Origin: Flavobacterium sp. SUN046
Lineage (GTDB): Bacteria; Bacteroidota; Bacteroidia; Flavobacteriales; Flavobacteriaceae
Reading direction: 5' to 3'
Length of the DNA stretch: 64,000 nucleotides
Assembly (NCBI RefSeq): GCF_028867965.1
Contig: NZ_JAPQNT010000005.1
Span: 62,001 to 126,000 of the forward strand
Each line of letters opens with the position of its first letter. Within the stretch, counting starts at the first letter, position 1. Below the pieces are notes generated by a model. It was not told the DNA's origin. It searched no databases and saw only the letters and a list, made by a program, of their open reading frames with translations. A program made the position numbers and the translations under genes. Of this stretch, positions 1-8,249 are shown piece after piece.

Positions 1-231
1 ATCGATTTATGTAAAAATCTTGAAATCGAATTGGTAGAAGGTGAATTTCTACCCGAAGATTTAGCCAATGCTGATGGCGCTTTTCTTTGCGGAACTGCAG
101 CAGAAATTATCGGATTACAATCATTAGAAAATAAAAAATTTACTAGAGAATGGAACGCTACTTTAGGTAAAAAACTACAAACTGCATACAAAAATTTAGT
201 TCTAGAAAAACAATTACAAGAAACAAACTAA
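1..231 (+). CDS. ilvE: Branched-chain amino acid aminotransferase, C-terminal part (partial)
   Basis: The open frame runs in from the left edge and stops at 229-231, so only about the last 76 residues are present. The segment [13 protein letters not shown] matches the C-terminal PLP-phosphate loop of class IV (fold type IV) aminotransferases of the IlvE type, where a GTAAE block is typical. The enzyme transfers the amino group between glutamate and the keto acids of Val, Leu and Ile in the cytoplasm. It is followed after 2 nt by ilvD in the same direction, which supports a biosynthetic role in the ilv operon. A second, different BCAT lies at 14090-15145 next to catabolic genes. D-amino-acid or aminodeoxychorismate enzymes of the same fold are possible but unlikely here. 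Confidence 0.85.
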   Translation: MDLCKNLEIELVEGEFLPEDLANADGAFLCGTAAEIIGLQSLENKKFTREWNATLGKKLQTAYKNLVLEKQLQETN

Positions 232-233
232 TA

Positions 234-1913
234 ATGGAATTAAATAAATACAGTAAAACCGTAACACAAGATCCAACACAACCTGCAGCACAAGCCATGT
301 TGTACGGAATTGGATTGAATGATAAGCAATTAGCACAACCTTTCGTCGGAATTGCTTCAATGGGTTACGATGGAAATACATGCAACATGCATCTAAATCA
401 TTTGGCTTCGTACATAAAAGTGGAAGTAAATAATTCTGAAATGGTTGGATTAATTTTCAATACCATCGGAATTAGCGACGGAATTACTAATGGAACTGAC
501 GGAATGCGCTATTCATTAGTAAGTCGAGAAATTATTGCCGACAGCATTGAAAGTGTAGTTGCCGGACATTATTATGATGCGGTAATTGCAATTCCGGGTT
601 GTGATAAAAATATGCCAGGTTCAATAATCGCAATGGGAAGATTAAATCGTCCTTCAATTATGGTTTATGGCGGCACAATCGCTCCGGGAAAATACCAAGG
701 TAAAGATTTGAATATCGTTTCGGCATTTGAAGCATTAGGCGAAAAAATAGCTGGAAAAATTTCTGAAGAAGAGTTCAAAGGAATTATCAAAAACTCGTGT
801 CCTGGCGCTGGCGCTTGCGGCGGAATGTACACTGCAAATACCATGGCAATTGCTATTGAAGCACTCGGAATGAGCTTGCCCTATTCAAGTTCAAATCCTG
901 CAATAAGTGATGAAAAAATTGAAGAATGTAAACAAGCAGCACACTACATAAAATTACTTTTAGAAAAAAATATTTGTCCAAAAGACATCATGACTTTCAA
1001 CGCTTTTGAAAATGCCATCACAACATTAATTGCACTTGGCGGAAGCACGAATGCCGTTTTACACATGATTGCAATGGCGAAAAGTGTTGGTATAAAAATT
1101 ACTCAAGACGATTTTCAACGAATAAGCAACACAACGCCATTAATAGCCGATTTTAAACCTGGCGGAAATTATTTGATGCAAAATCTCCACGAAAAAGGTG
1201 GCGTTCCAATGGTGTTAAAATACTTACTATCTAAAGGAAAATTACACGGCGATTGCTTAACCGTTACTGGAAAAACGTTGTCAGAAAACCTTGAAAATGT
1301 AGTGGATATCAATTTTGATAATCAAAATATCATTCGTCCATTAGAAAATCCAATTAAAGAATCTGGGCATATTCAAATTTTATATGGAAATCTAGCAACA
1401 AAAGGTTCAGTTGCAAAAATCACAGGAAAAGAAGGCGAAAAATTTGTTGGTCCAGCCAAAGTTTTTGATGGAGAAAAAGAGTTAATTCAAGGAATTGAAG
1501 ACAAAAAAATTCAAGCTGGCGATGTAATTGTAATACGATATGTCGGACCAAAAGGCGGACCTGGAATGCCCGAAATGCTCAAACCAACATCAGCAATTAT
1601 TGGTGCTGGATTAGGAAAAAGTGTTGCCTTAATTACCGATGGAAGATTCAGCGGTGGCACACACGGTTTCGTGGTTGGTCACATCACTCCAGAAGCTTTT
1701 GATGGCGGAACAATTGCGCTTGTAAACGATAATGATATTATTGAACTTGACGCAGTTTCTAATACCATAATTCTAAAAGTTTCTGATTCTGAATTGGATG
1801 AACGTCGAAAAAAACTAGTAATTCCAGCATTAAAAGTTACAAATGGAGTTTTATACAAATATGTAAAATTGGTTAAAGATGCTTCCGAAGGTTGTGTAAC
1901 CGATGAAGATTAG
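234..1913 (+). CDS. ilvD: Dihydroxy-acid dehydratase
   Basis: This is a full-length (559 aa) member of the IlvD/Edd family. It dehydrates 2,3-dihydroxy-isovalerate and 2,3-dihydroxy-3-methylvalerate to the corresponding 2-keto acids, the third common step of Val/Ile synthesis. Iron-sulfur ligand cysteines are visible at Cys50 (GYDGNTC), Cys123 (PGCDKNMPG) and Cys195 ([14 protein letters not shown]). The C-terminal swivelling domain carries the GGPGMPEML and [10 protein letters not shown] blocks. The ATG lies 2 nt after the ilvE stop, so the genes are very likely cotranscribed and translationally close. The family length is about 555-620 aa, so nothing is missing. Confidence 0.97.
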   Translation: MELNKYSKTVTQDPTQPAAQAMLYGIGLNDKQLAQPFVGIASMGYDGNTCNMHLNHLASYIKVEVNNSEMVGLIFNTIGISDGITNGTDGMRYSLVSREIIADSIESVVAGHYYDAVIAIPGCDKNMPGSIIAMGRLNRPSIMVYGGTIAPGKYQGKDLNIVSAFEALGEKIAGKISEEEFKGIIKNSCPGAGACGGMYTANTMAIAIEALGMSLPYSSSNPAISDEKIEECKQAAHYIKLLLEKNICPKDIMTFNAFENAITTLIALGGSTNAVLHMIAMAKSVGIKITQDDFQRISNTTPLIADFKPGGNYLMQNLHEKGGVPMVLKYLLSKGKLHGDCLTVTGKTLSENLENVVDINFDNQNIIRPLENPIKESGHIQILYGNLATKGSVAKITGKEGEKFVGPAKVFDGEKELIQGIEDKKIQAGDVIVIRYVGPKGGPGMPEMLKPTSAIIGAGLGKSVALITDGRFSGGTHGFVVGHITPEAFDGGTIALVNDNDIIELDAVSNTIILKVSDSELDERRKKLVIPALKVTNGVLYKYVKLVKDASEGCVTDED

Positions 1914-1967
1914 ACATAGATTTCCTGCAAGATTTTAATGATCTTGTCGATATAAAAAAATACAATT

Positions 1968-3716
1968 ATGAAAACATTAGAACTAGACACCATCGAAAAA
2001 GCAAAAAAACAACCTATTTCCACTTCTGGAAGTTTAGCCGTTATTGATGCTTTATTATCTGAAAATGTAGATACTATTTTTGGATATCCTGGCGGTGCAA
2101 TTATGCCCATTTATGACGCTTTATTTGATTTCAAAAACAAATTAAATCACATTTTGGTGCGTCACGAGCAAGGTGCCATTCATGCTGCGCAAGGTTATGC
2201 AAGAGTAAGCGGAAAAACTGGAGTTGTATTTGCAACAAGTGGTCCAGGCGCAACCAATTTAGTCACTGGTTTAGCCGATGCTTTGATAGATTCTACACCA
2301 TTAGTATGCATTACAGGTCAAGTTTTTGCTCATTTATTGGGAACCGATGCTTTTCAAGAAACCGATATTATCAACATTACAATTCCGATTACAAAATGGA
2401 ATTATCAAATTACGGATGCCAAAGAAATTCCTGAAATTTTAGCAAAAGCATTTTATTTGGCAAAAACAGGTCGTCCTGGCCCAGTTTTAATCGATATTAC
2501 CAAAAATGCGCAACTTCAATTGTTTGAATATATCGGCTATCGTAAATGCATTCACGTTAGAAGTTATCGTCCAGAACCAATTGTGCGATTGGAATATATT
2601 GAAAAAGCAGCAACCTTAATAAATAACGCCAAAAAACCATTTGTGATTTTTGGTCAAGGCGTTTTGTTAGGAAATGCCGAAAAAGAATTTCAAAATTTTA
2701 TAGAAAAAGCAGGATTACCAGCAGCTTGGACGATTATGGGAATGAGCGCAATTCCAACCGATCATCCACTTGGCGTCGGAATGCTGGGCATGCACGGCAA
2801 TTATGGTCCGAATTTTTTAACCAACGAATGCGATGTTCTAATTGCAGTTGGAATGCGTTTTGACGACCGAGTTACCGGCAGATTAGACAAATATGCCAAG
2901 CAAGCACAAATCATTCATCTCGATATTGACCCAGCCGAAATTGATAAAAATGTGAAAACTACAGTTCCGGTTTGGGGAAATTGTAAGGAAACATTGCCGT
3001 TGCTGACTAATTTATTAGAACAAAAAACGCATCCTGAATGGTTCAAGGAATTTGAAATTAAACGAGAAAGAGAAACTACTTTTTTGATTGAAAAAGAATT
3101 AAATCCAATAGAAGGCGGATTAACAATGGGCGAAGTTATCAATGTCTTGAACGAACTAACCAATGGCGAAGCGGTAATTGTAACCGATGTTGGTCAGCAT
3201 CAAATGGTGGCGTGTCGTTATGCAAAGCAAAATAAAACCCGAAGTAATATAACAAGTGGCGGTTTGGGAACAATGGGTTACGCACTTCCAGCAGCAATTG
3301 GAGCGAAATTTGGCGCGCCAGAACGTCAAGTTGTGGCCATTATGGGCGATGGTGGAGCACAAATGAACCTCCAAGAATTAGGAACAATTATGCAATTTCA
3401 ACCGAATGTAAAAATCCTAATTCTAAACAATAGTTTCCTTGGAATGGTGCGTCAATGGCAAGAACTTTTTCACGAAAAACGCTATTCGTTTACCGATATT
3501 CAAAGTCCGAATTTTGTGCAAGTTGCTAAAGGATATAATATTGATGGAAAGCAAATCTCCAAACGTGAAGAACTTCGTGACGGATTGAAAGAAATGTTAG
3601 ACAATCCGAGTTCGTTTCTTTTGGAAGTTGCCGTGTTGCACGAAGATAATGTTTTTCCGATGGTACCACAAGGTAAAGGAGTTGCTGAAATTGTTTTATC
3701 TAAAGAAGAAATTTAG
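1968..3716 (+). CDS. ilvB: Acetolactate synthase, large (catalytic) subunit
   Basis: This 582-aa TPP enzyme condenses pyruvate with pyruvate or 2-oxobutyrate to give acetolactate or acetohydroxybutyrate. The N-terminal Pyr domain has the FGYPGGAIMPIYDAL and RHEQGAIHAAQGYAR blocks with the catalytic glutamate. The central domain binds FAD, and the C-terminal PP domain has the thiamine diphosphate/Mg motif MGDGGAQMN followed by NNSFLGMVRQWQ. It lies 54 nt after ilvD in the same operon. The regulatory subunit ilvN follows, but only after an unusual 264-nt spacer that holds an inverted repeat, so the two subunit genes may not be expressed strictly one to one. Confidence 0.97.
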   Translation: MKTLELDTIEKAKKQPISTSGSLAVIDALLSENVDTIFGYPGGAIMPIYDALFDFKNKLNHILVRHEQGAIHAAQGYARVSGKTGVVFATSGPGATNLVTGLADALIDSTPLVCITGQVFAHLLGTDAFQETDIINITIPITKWNYQITDAKEIPEILAKAFYLAKTGRPGPVLIDITKNAQLQLFEYIGYRKCIHVRSYRPEPIVRLEYIEKAATLINNAKKPFVIFGQGVLLGNAEKEFQNFIEKAGLPAAWTIMGMSAIPTDHPLGVGMLGMHGNYGPNFLTNECDVLIAVGMRFDDRVTGRLDKYAKQAQIIHLDIDPAEIDKNVKTTVPVWGNCKETLPLLTNLLEQKTHPEWFKEFEIKRERETTFLIEKELNPIEGGLTMGEVINVLNELTNGEAVIVTDVGQHQMVACRYAKQNKTRSNITSGGLGTMGYALPAAIGAKFGAPERQVVAIMGDGGAQMNLQELGTIMQFQPNVKILILNNSFLGMVRQWQELFHEKRYSFTDIQSPNFVQVAKGYNIDGKQISKREELRDGLKEMLDNPSSFLLEVAVLHEDNVFPMVPQGKGVAEIVLSKEEI

Positions 3717-3739
3717 CCTGATTAATCGAATTAAAATAA

Positions 3740-3876
3740 TTAGACACGAATTTCACAAATTTTCACGAATTACAAAGTGTATAAATTAATTCACACCAAT
3801 TTTATCTGACTTATTCAAATTTGTGAAATCATTGACGATAATGATTCGTGTAAATTCGTGAAATTCGTGTAAAAAC
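3740..3876. repeat. Inverted repeat in the ilvB-ilvN spacer
   Basis: The 264-nt gap between ilvB and ilvN holds two oppositely oriented copies of a short repeated text built from CACGAATTTCAC-like units, at about 3741-3772 and 3844-3874. The second copy read backwards gives nearly the same sequence as the first, so the transcript could fold into an imperfect stem of roughly 30 bp around a loop of about 70 nt. Such CACGAATT/TTCACG repeats look like dispersed intergenic elements rather than coding sequence. No open frame of note and no clear T-tract terminator were seen. Confidence 0.5.
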
Positions 3877-3980
3877 CAATATCTGATTTTTAATAACAAT
3901 AAAAAAAGTTGGTCGTAAAATTTGAATTATTTATTTAATGAAAAAGTAATTTAATACTTTAACTCGTAAACTAAAAAACA

Positions 3981-4568
3981 ATGAAAGAAGAATATACGTT
4001 GACCATTTACACCGAAAATCAAGTAGGTTTAATCAACAAAATAGCGATTATGTTTTCGCGCAGAAAGATTAGTTTAGAAAGTTTAAACACGTCACCAAGC
4101 GAAATAAAAGACATTTATCGTTTTACATTAGTCGTTCGAGAAACCGAAACTGTAGTTAAAAATTTGGTACGTCAGTTGGAAAAAATTGTAGACGTTTTTA
4201 AAGTCTATTACAATACCAACGATGAAATTATATGGCAACAAATGGCGTTGTACAAAGTGCCAACTGCCGTAATCATGAAAGATGTAAAAGTAGAACGATT
4301 GCTGAGAGAATTTGGTGCAAAAGCGGTTGTAATTCGCGAAGATTATACAGTATTTGAAGCAACTGGTCACGATGAAGAAGTGAATAATTTACTGAAAGAA
4401 TTGGATAAATATGGTTTGATTGAATTTGTGAGAAGTTCGAGAATTGCCATCATAAAATCGAGCGAAGGCGTTCATAAAAAAGTGTTGGATATGGAGAAAA
4501 ACGATCCAACGAAGCAACCAATAAACAACGAATTTCTGAATCATAAAAGTATGATTTTTGAAATGTAA
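3981..4568 (+). CDS. ilvN: Acetolactate synthase, small regulatory subunit
   Basis: This 195-aa protein opens with an ACT domain (YTLTIYTENQVGLINKIAIMFSRRKISLESLN, given here as the region of residues 3-36), the valine-binding fold of IlvN/IlvH subunits. A second conserved C-terminal half contains the KVERLLREFGAKAVVIRED region typical of the family. It activates IlvB and confers feedback inhibition by branched-chain amino acids. The length is within the usual 160-200 aa. It lies between ilvB and ilvC in the same orientation, with larger spacers on both sides than elsewhere in the operon. Confidence 0.95.
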   Translation: MKEEYTLTIYTENQVGLINKIAIMFSRRKISLESLNTSPSEIKDIYRFTLVVRETETVVKNLVRQLEKIVDVFKVYYNTNDEIIWQQMALYKVPTAVIMKDVKVERLLREFGAKAVVIREDYTVFEATGHDEEVNNLLKELDKYGLIEFVRSSRIAIIKSSEGVHKKVLDMEKNDPTKQPINNEFLNHKSMIFEM

Positions 4569-4607
4569 TTTTCAATAACAACAACAATTTCAAATTAGCA
4601 CTAAAGC

Positions 4608-4706
4608 CTAGCCCAGATAGAAGTGGAAATCCTTTTTATACTTGTCAGGTTTTTTTTAACCTGACAAGTATAAAAAGATTGCAACGAATAGCTGGATTAG
4701 CTTCTA
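4608..4706 (+). ncRNA. Dispersed structured element, copy 1 (possible Flavo-1-type RNA)
   Basis: The element begins TAGCCCAGAT and ends GGATTAGCTTCT. Its centre is a perfect 20-bp inverted repeat, 4632-4651 against 4658-4677, closed by six T residues. Related copies with the same TAGCCC-GAT start and a GGA(A/T)T-type 3' shoulder lie at 7597-7693 (minus), 11765-11910, 22279-22376 and 27796-27890. The central stem differs in sequence between copies but stays base-paired, which points to a structured RNA or a palindromic mobile repeat. Here it sits in the ilvN-ilvC spacer, where it could also attenuate transcription. Flavobacteria carry a known abundant RNA motif (Flavo-1), but I cannot verify membership. 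Confidence 0.5.
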
Positions 4707-4738
4707 AAGAAAATAAATAAAAATTTAAAAAATAAACA

Positions 4739-6217
4739 ATGTCAAATTATTTCAATTCACTTCCGCATCGATTAAAAGTTCAAGAATTAGGGAAATGTGA
4801 TTTTATGCAAAGCAGCGAATTTGCTAACGGAGTTTCAAAATTAAAAGGTAAAAAAATAGTGATTATTGGTTGCGGCGCGCAAGGTTTGGCTCAAGGTCAA
4901 AATTTGCGTGATAGCGGACTCGAAGTGGCGTATGCGTTGCGAAAGGAAGCAATTGACAACAAAAGATCATCATTTGTAAATGCTACCGAAAACGGATTTG
5001 AAGTAGGAACTTTTGAGGAAATTATTCCAACTGCAGACTTAGTTTCGAATTTGGCTCCAGACAAACAGCACACATCGGTTGTAACGAAAATTGTGCCTTT
5101 GATGAAAAAAGGTGCGTGTTTGTCGTATTCACACGGATTTAATATTGTGGAAGAAGGAACGCAAATTAGAGAAGATATTACGGTGGTTATGATTGCGCCA
5201 AAATCGCCTGCGAGTGAAGTTCGAGCCGAATATTTACGTGGTTTTGGAGTGCCAACTTTAATCGCAGTACATTCTGATAACGATCCAAACGGTGATGGAT
5301 TGGAAATTGCAAAAGCCTACTGTGTTGGAACTGGCGGACACAAAGCTGGTGTCTTACTATCGTCGTTTGTGGCAGAAGTAAAATCGGATTTGATGGGTGA
5401 ACAAACCATTCTTTGCGGATTATTGCAAACCGGATCGATATTGAGTTTTAACAAAATGATTGAAAACGGAATCGATGCTGAATATGCGTCAAAACTAGTG
5501 CAATACGGTTGGGAAGTGATTACCGAAGCTTTAAAAATTGGCGGAATTACCAACATGATGGACCGATTGTCAAATCCTGCAAAAGTAGAAGCTTTTAAAC
5601 TTGCCAAAGAATTGAAAGAGATTATGACACCATTGTTTAACAAACACATGGACGATATTTTGTCAGGACATTTTTCGCAAACCATGATGGAAGATTGGGC
5701 AAATGGTGATAAAAATTTACTGACTTGGCGCGAAGCAACTGGCGAAACTGATTTTGAAAAAACGCCTGCTGGAACATTAGAAATTACCGAACAAGAGTAT
5801 TTTGATCATGCGACTTTGATGGTGGCTTTTGTAAAATCTGGTGTAGAATTGGCTTATGAAACCATGACTTCTGCCGGAATCAAAAACGAATCGGCATATT
5901 ATGAATCGCTGCACGAAGCGCCACTAATTGCCAACACTATTGCACGCAAAAAATTGTTCGAAATGAACCGCGTAATTTCGGATACGGCAGAATATGGTTG
6001 CTATTTATTTGATCATGCTTGCAAACCACTTTTGACAGATTTTATGAAAAAAGTAAATACTAATTTGATTGGAAAAAACTTCAATACAACTGCAAATAAT
6101 AATGTAGATAACTTTGAATTGGTGAAAATAAATGCCGCTATACGAAATCATTCCATTGAAATTTGTGGTGCCGAATTGCGTGAAGCGATGACTGCAATGA
6201 AGAAAATTGTGGAGTAA
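4739..6217 (+). CDS. ilvC: Ketol-acid reductoisomerase, class II (long form)
   Basis: The 492-aa length is that of the class II enzymes (E. coli type), which contain a duplicated C-terminal knotted domain, rather than the 330-aa class I enzymes. The N-terminal Rossmann fold shows [19 protein letters not shown], the NADPH-binding glycine motif. The metal-binding region [14 protein letters not shown] carries the acidic residues that bind two Mg ions. It isomerises and reduces acetolactate or acetohydroxybutyrate to the dihydroxy acids used by IlvD. It is preceded by the structured repeat in the ilvN-ilvC spacer and followed 93 nt later by ilvA. Confidence 0.97.
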   Translation: MSNYFNSLPHRLKVQELGKCDFMQSSEFANGVSKLKGKKIVIIGCGAQGLAQGQNLRDSGLEVAYALRKEAIDNKRSSFVNATENGFEVGTFEEIIPTADLVSNLAPDKQHTSVVTKIVPLMKKGACLSYSHGFNIVEEGTQIREDITVVMIAPKSPASEVRAEYLRGFGVPTLIAVHSDNDPNGDGLEIAKAYCVGTGGHKAGVLLSSFVAEVKSDLMGEQTILCGLLQTGSILSFNKMIENGIDAEYASKLVQYGWEVITEALKIGGITNMMDRLSNPAKVEAFKLAKELKEIMTPLFNKHMDDILSGHFSQTMMEDWANGDKNLLTWREATGETDFEKTPAGTLEITEQEYFDHATLMVAFVKSGVELAYETMTSAGIKNESAYYESLHEAPLIANTIARKKLFEMNRVISDTAEYGCYLFDHACKPLLTDFMKKVNTNLIGKNFNTTANNNVDNFELVKINAAIRNHSIEICGAELREAMTAMKKIVE

Positions 6218-6310
6218 CTGGTATAGAAAATAGAGGAAAGATGATAGATTATAGATAATAGACTTTGAACTTAATTTTCTTAATTTATTAATGGTTTAAA
6301 TCCAAAAAAA

Positions 6311-7558
6311 ATGAATTTATTTAACGAAATAGTACAAGCTAAAAAGCAATTAAACGGAGTTGTTCAGGTTACACCATTGGCAGAAAATTTGAATATTTCA
6401 GATGAATTTGACGCAACAATTTTACTAAAACGTGAAGATTTACAGGTCGTTCGTTCGTATAAAATTCGTGGTGCTTACAACAAAATGAGTTCGCTTTCTG
6501 ATGCTGAAAAATCACAAGGAATTGTTTGCGCAAGTGCCGGAAATCATGCTCAAGGCGTTGCCTATTCCTGTAATTTATTACAAATTCAAGGTGTAATTTA
6601 CATGCCAAAAACCACTCCGAAACAAAAAATAAAACAAGTGCAATTGTTTGGAAAATCGTTTGTTGAAATTGTTTTAGTTGGCGATACTTTTGACGATGCG
6701 TATGCTTCGGCGGTTGAATTTGCTACAGAAAATTATAAAAAATTCATCCATCCGTTTGATGATTTCAAAGTTATCGCTGGTCAAGGAACAGTAGGTTTAG
6801 AAATTTTGAGTGCTTTTGAAAAACCCATTGATTACATTTTCGTTCCAATTGGTGGCGGCGGATTGGCAGCCGGATTATCAACTGTTTTTAAAGAATTAAG
6901 TCCGAAAACCAAAATTATTGGCGTTGAACCTTTGGGCGCACCAGCCATGAAAACGGCAATCGAAAACGGAAATAATGCACCGCTAGAAACCATCGATAAA
7001 TTTGTAGATGGCGCAGCAGTAAAGCAAGTTGGCGATTTAACTTTCAACATTTGCAAAGAAAATCTCGACGATATAATTCTGGTTCCCGAAGGAAAAGTCT
7101 GCACCACAATTCTACGTTTGTACAACGAAGAAGCCATGGTTGTTGAACCTGCCGGCGCGTTAACCATTGCCGCATTAGATTTTTACAAAGACAAAATAAA
7201 AGGTAAAAACGTAGTTTGCATCGTTTCTGGAAGCAATAATGACATTGAGCGAACTGCCGAAATCAAAGAACGTTCCTTGCTCTACGAAGGTTTAATGCAT
7301 TATTTTATGGTTCAATTTCCGCAACGTCCGGGCGCATTAAAAGAATTTGTAAACACCATTTTGGGTGAAGACGATGACATTACTTATTTTCAATTTGCAA
7401 AAAAAACCAGTCGCGAAGTCGGTTCGGTAATTGTAGGTTTGGAGTTAAAAAACAAAACCGATATCGAACCCATAAAAGCCAACATGAAACAGCACGGTTT
7501 TGAATACCGCTACCTCAATGAAAAAGAAGATTTATACAGTCAGTTAATTAACAACTAG
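6311..7558 (+). CDS. ilvA: Threonine ammonia-lyase (threonine dehydratase)
   Basis: This is a PLP enzyme of 415 aa that deaminates threonine to 2-oxobutyrate, the entry to isoleucine synthesis. The PLP lysine is Lys51 in RSYKIRGAYNKM, the substrate loop SAGNHAQG follows, and the phosphate loop is GGGGLAAG. The C-terminal region from about residue 325 (RSLLYEGLMHYFMVQFPQRPG) is a single ACT-like regulatory domain, shorter than the double domain of E. coli IlvA. Its place at the end of the ilv operon supports a biosynthetic, not catabolic, role. A Rho-independent terminator follows directly. Confidence 0.95.
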   Translation: MNLFNEIVQAKKQLNGVVQVTPLAENLNISDEFDATILLKREDLQVVRSYKIRGAYNKMSSLSDAEKSQGIVCASAGNHAQGVAYSCNLLQIQGVIYMPKTTPKQKIKQVQLFGKSFVEIVLVGDTFDDAYASAVEFATENYKKFIHPFDDFKVIAGQGTVGLEILSAFEKPIDYIFVPIGGGGLAAGLSTVFKELSPKTKIIGVEPLGAPAMKTAIENGNNAPLETIDKFVDGAAVKQVGDLTFNICKENLDDIILVPEGKVCTTILRLYNEEAMVVEPAGALTIAALDFYKDKIKGKNVVCIVSGSNNDIERTAEIKERSLLYEGLMHYFMVQFPQRPGALKEFVNTILGEDDDITYFQFAKKTSREVGSVIVGLELKNKTDIEPIKANMKQHGFEYRYLNEKEDLYSQLINN

Positions 7559-7563
7559 AAAAT

Positions 7564-7592
7564 TCGCAGCAGTAATGTTGCGATTTTTTTTT
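7564..7592 (+). terminator. Rho-independent terminator of the ilv operon
   Basis: Just after the ilvA stop, TCGCAGC pairs with GTTGCGA around the loop AGTAAT, with one G-T pair, and is followed by nine T residues. This marks the end of the biosynthetic transcript. Confidence 0.7.
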
Positions 7593-7596
7593 ATTA

Positions 7597-7693
7597 AAAG
7601 CGAATGGCTTGGTTCTTTTTGGTTTCCTTATTCCTGCTACTGGAACTCGCTTTAACTTCGTTAAGAGCTCAAACAATTCCAGTATCAGGGCTA
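7597..7693 (-). ncRNA. Dispersed structured element, copy 2
   Basis: Read on the minus strand it starts TAGCCCTGAT at 7693 and ends with GCCATTCGCTTT at 7597, like copies 3 and 4. The apical stem here is built from CTTAAC and GTTAAAG arms inside GAGCTC/GCGAG-type flanks, different in sequence from the other copies but still paired. The 364-nt gap between ilvA and the RhuM remnant contains only this element, the ilv terminator, the palindrome at 7751-7782 and a possible promoter region up to 7922. No tandem repeat or other gene was seen. Confidence 0.45.
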
Positions 7694-7750
7694 GATTGGT
7701 TTTGTATTGAGTTGAGGCAGAATTTCTAAGAACTTCTTTTTAAAGCACTT

Positions 7751-7782
7751 ATCCTGCAAGGTTTATTTAAACCTTGTAGGAT
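7751..7782. terminator. Palindromic CTGCAAGG repeat with T tract
   Basis: ATCCTGCAAGGTTT and AAACCTTGTAGGAT form a 14-bp stem with one G-T pair around a 4-nt loop, followed by TTTTATTTTT. A similar palindrome lies at 26278-26308, and a related core (ACTTGTCAGGTT) forms the centre of the element at 4608-4706. It would work as a terminator on the plus strand, but there is no plus-strand gene just before it, so a dispersed palindromic repeat is as likely. Confidence 0.45.
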
Positions 7783-7922
7783 TTTATTTTTAAAAAAAAA
7801 CACCCAATTATGGTTTTCCGCAAAAAATGTTGGTTTTTAGTGTTTAGTTTTACAAATAAATGTTAATAACTAAAATTGACAATACTTTTTGAAAATGTTA
7901 AATTAGCATTTTAGAATATAGT

Positions 7923-8156
7923 ATGGAAAAGGAAGAAAAAAAATTTATTTTATATACCGCACCAAGTGGAGAAATTCATGTAGATGTTTACCTTCAAGAA
8001 GTAACGATTTGGCTTACTCAAAAAGCTATGGCAGAACTTTTTGGTGTAGTAAAATCTACTATTAGTGAACATTTAACTTTTATTTTTAATTCTAATGAAT
8101 TGAAAGTAGAATCAATTGTTCGGAATTTCCGAACAACTGAATTTGAGTTGAGTTAG
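7923..8156 (+). pseudogene. RhuM-family gene remnant, N-terminal fragment
   Basis: The 77-aa frame starts like virulence RhuM family proteins: a short beta segment (FILYTAPSGEIHVDVYLQ) then TIWLTQKAMAELFGVVKSTISEHL, the family's Trp-Leu-Thr-Gln helix-turn-helix-like block. Intact RhuM proteins are roughly 300 aa, so about three quarters of the gene is missing. The frame ends after RNFRTTEFELS, where the family normally continues toward its YYNLD block, and no continuation was found in the next 90 nt. I infer a deletion, possibly linked to the arrival of the adjacent ATPase/protease module. RhuM proteins are of uncertain function and often travel on genomic islands. Confidence 0.65.
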
Positions 8157-8249
8157 TTCTATTTTGAAACTAACTGATTAAATGACAAAAATAGACTATC
8201 ATTTAACTATTTATTGATTCTCATTACACAAGGTTTTATAATAATCAAT

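Noticed and set aside
1..4738. T-box or leucine-leader attenuator for the ilv operon
   Set aside because: No T-box sequence or leader peptide rich in Leu/Val/Ile codons was found in the visible spacers; the true operon start lies outside the window.
5317..5685. Open frame of 122 codons antisense to ilvC
   Set aside because: Falls fully inside the conserved ilvC frame; composition mirrors the coding strand.
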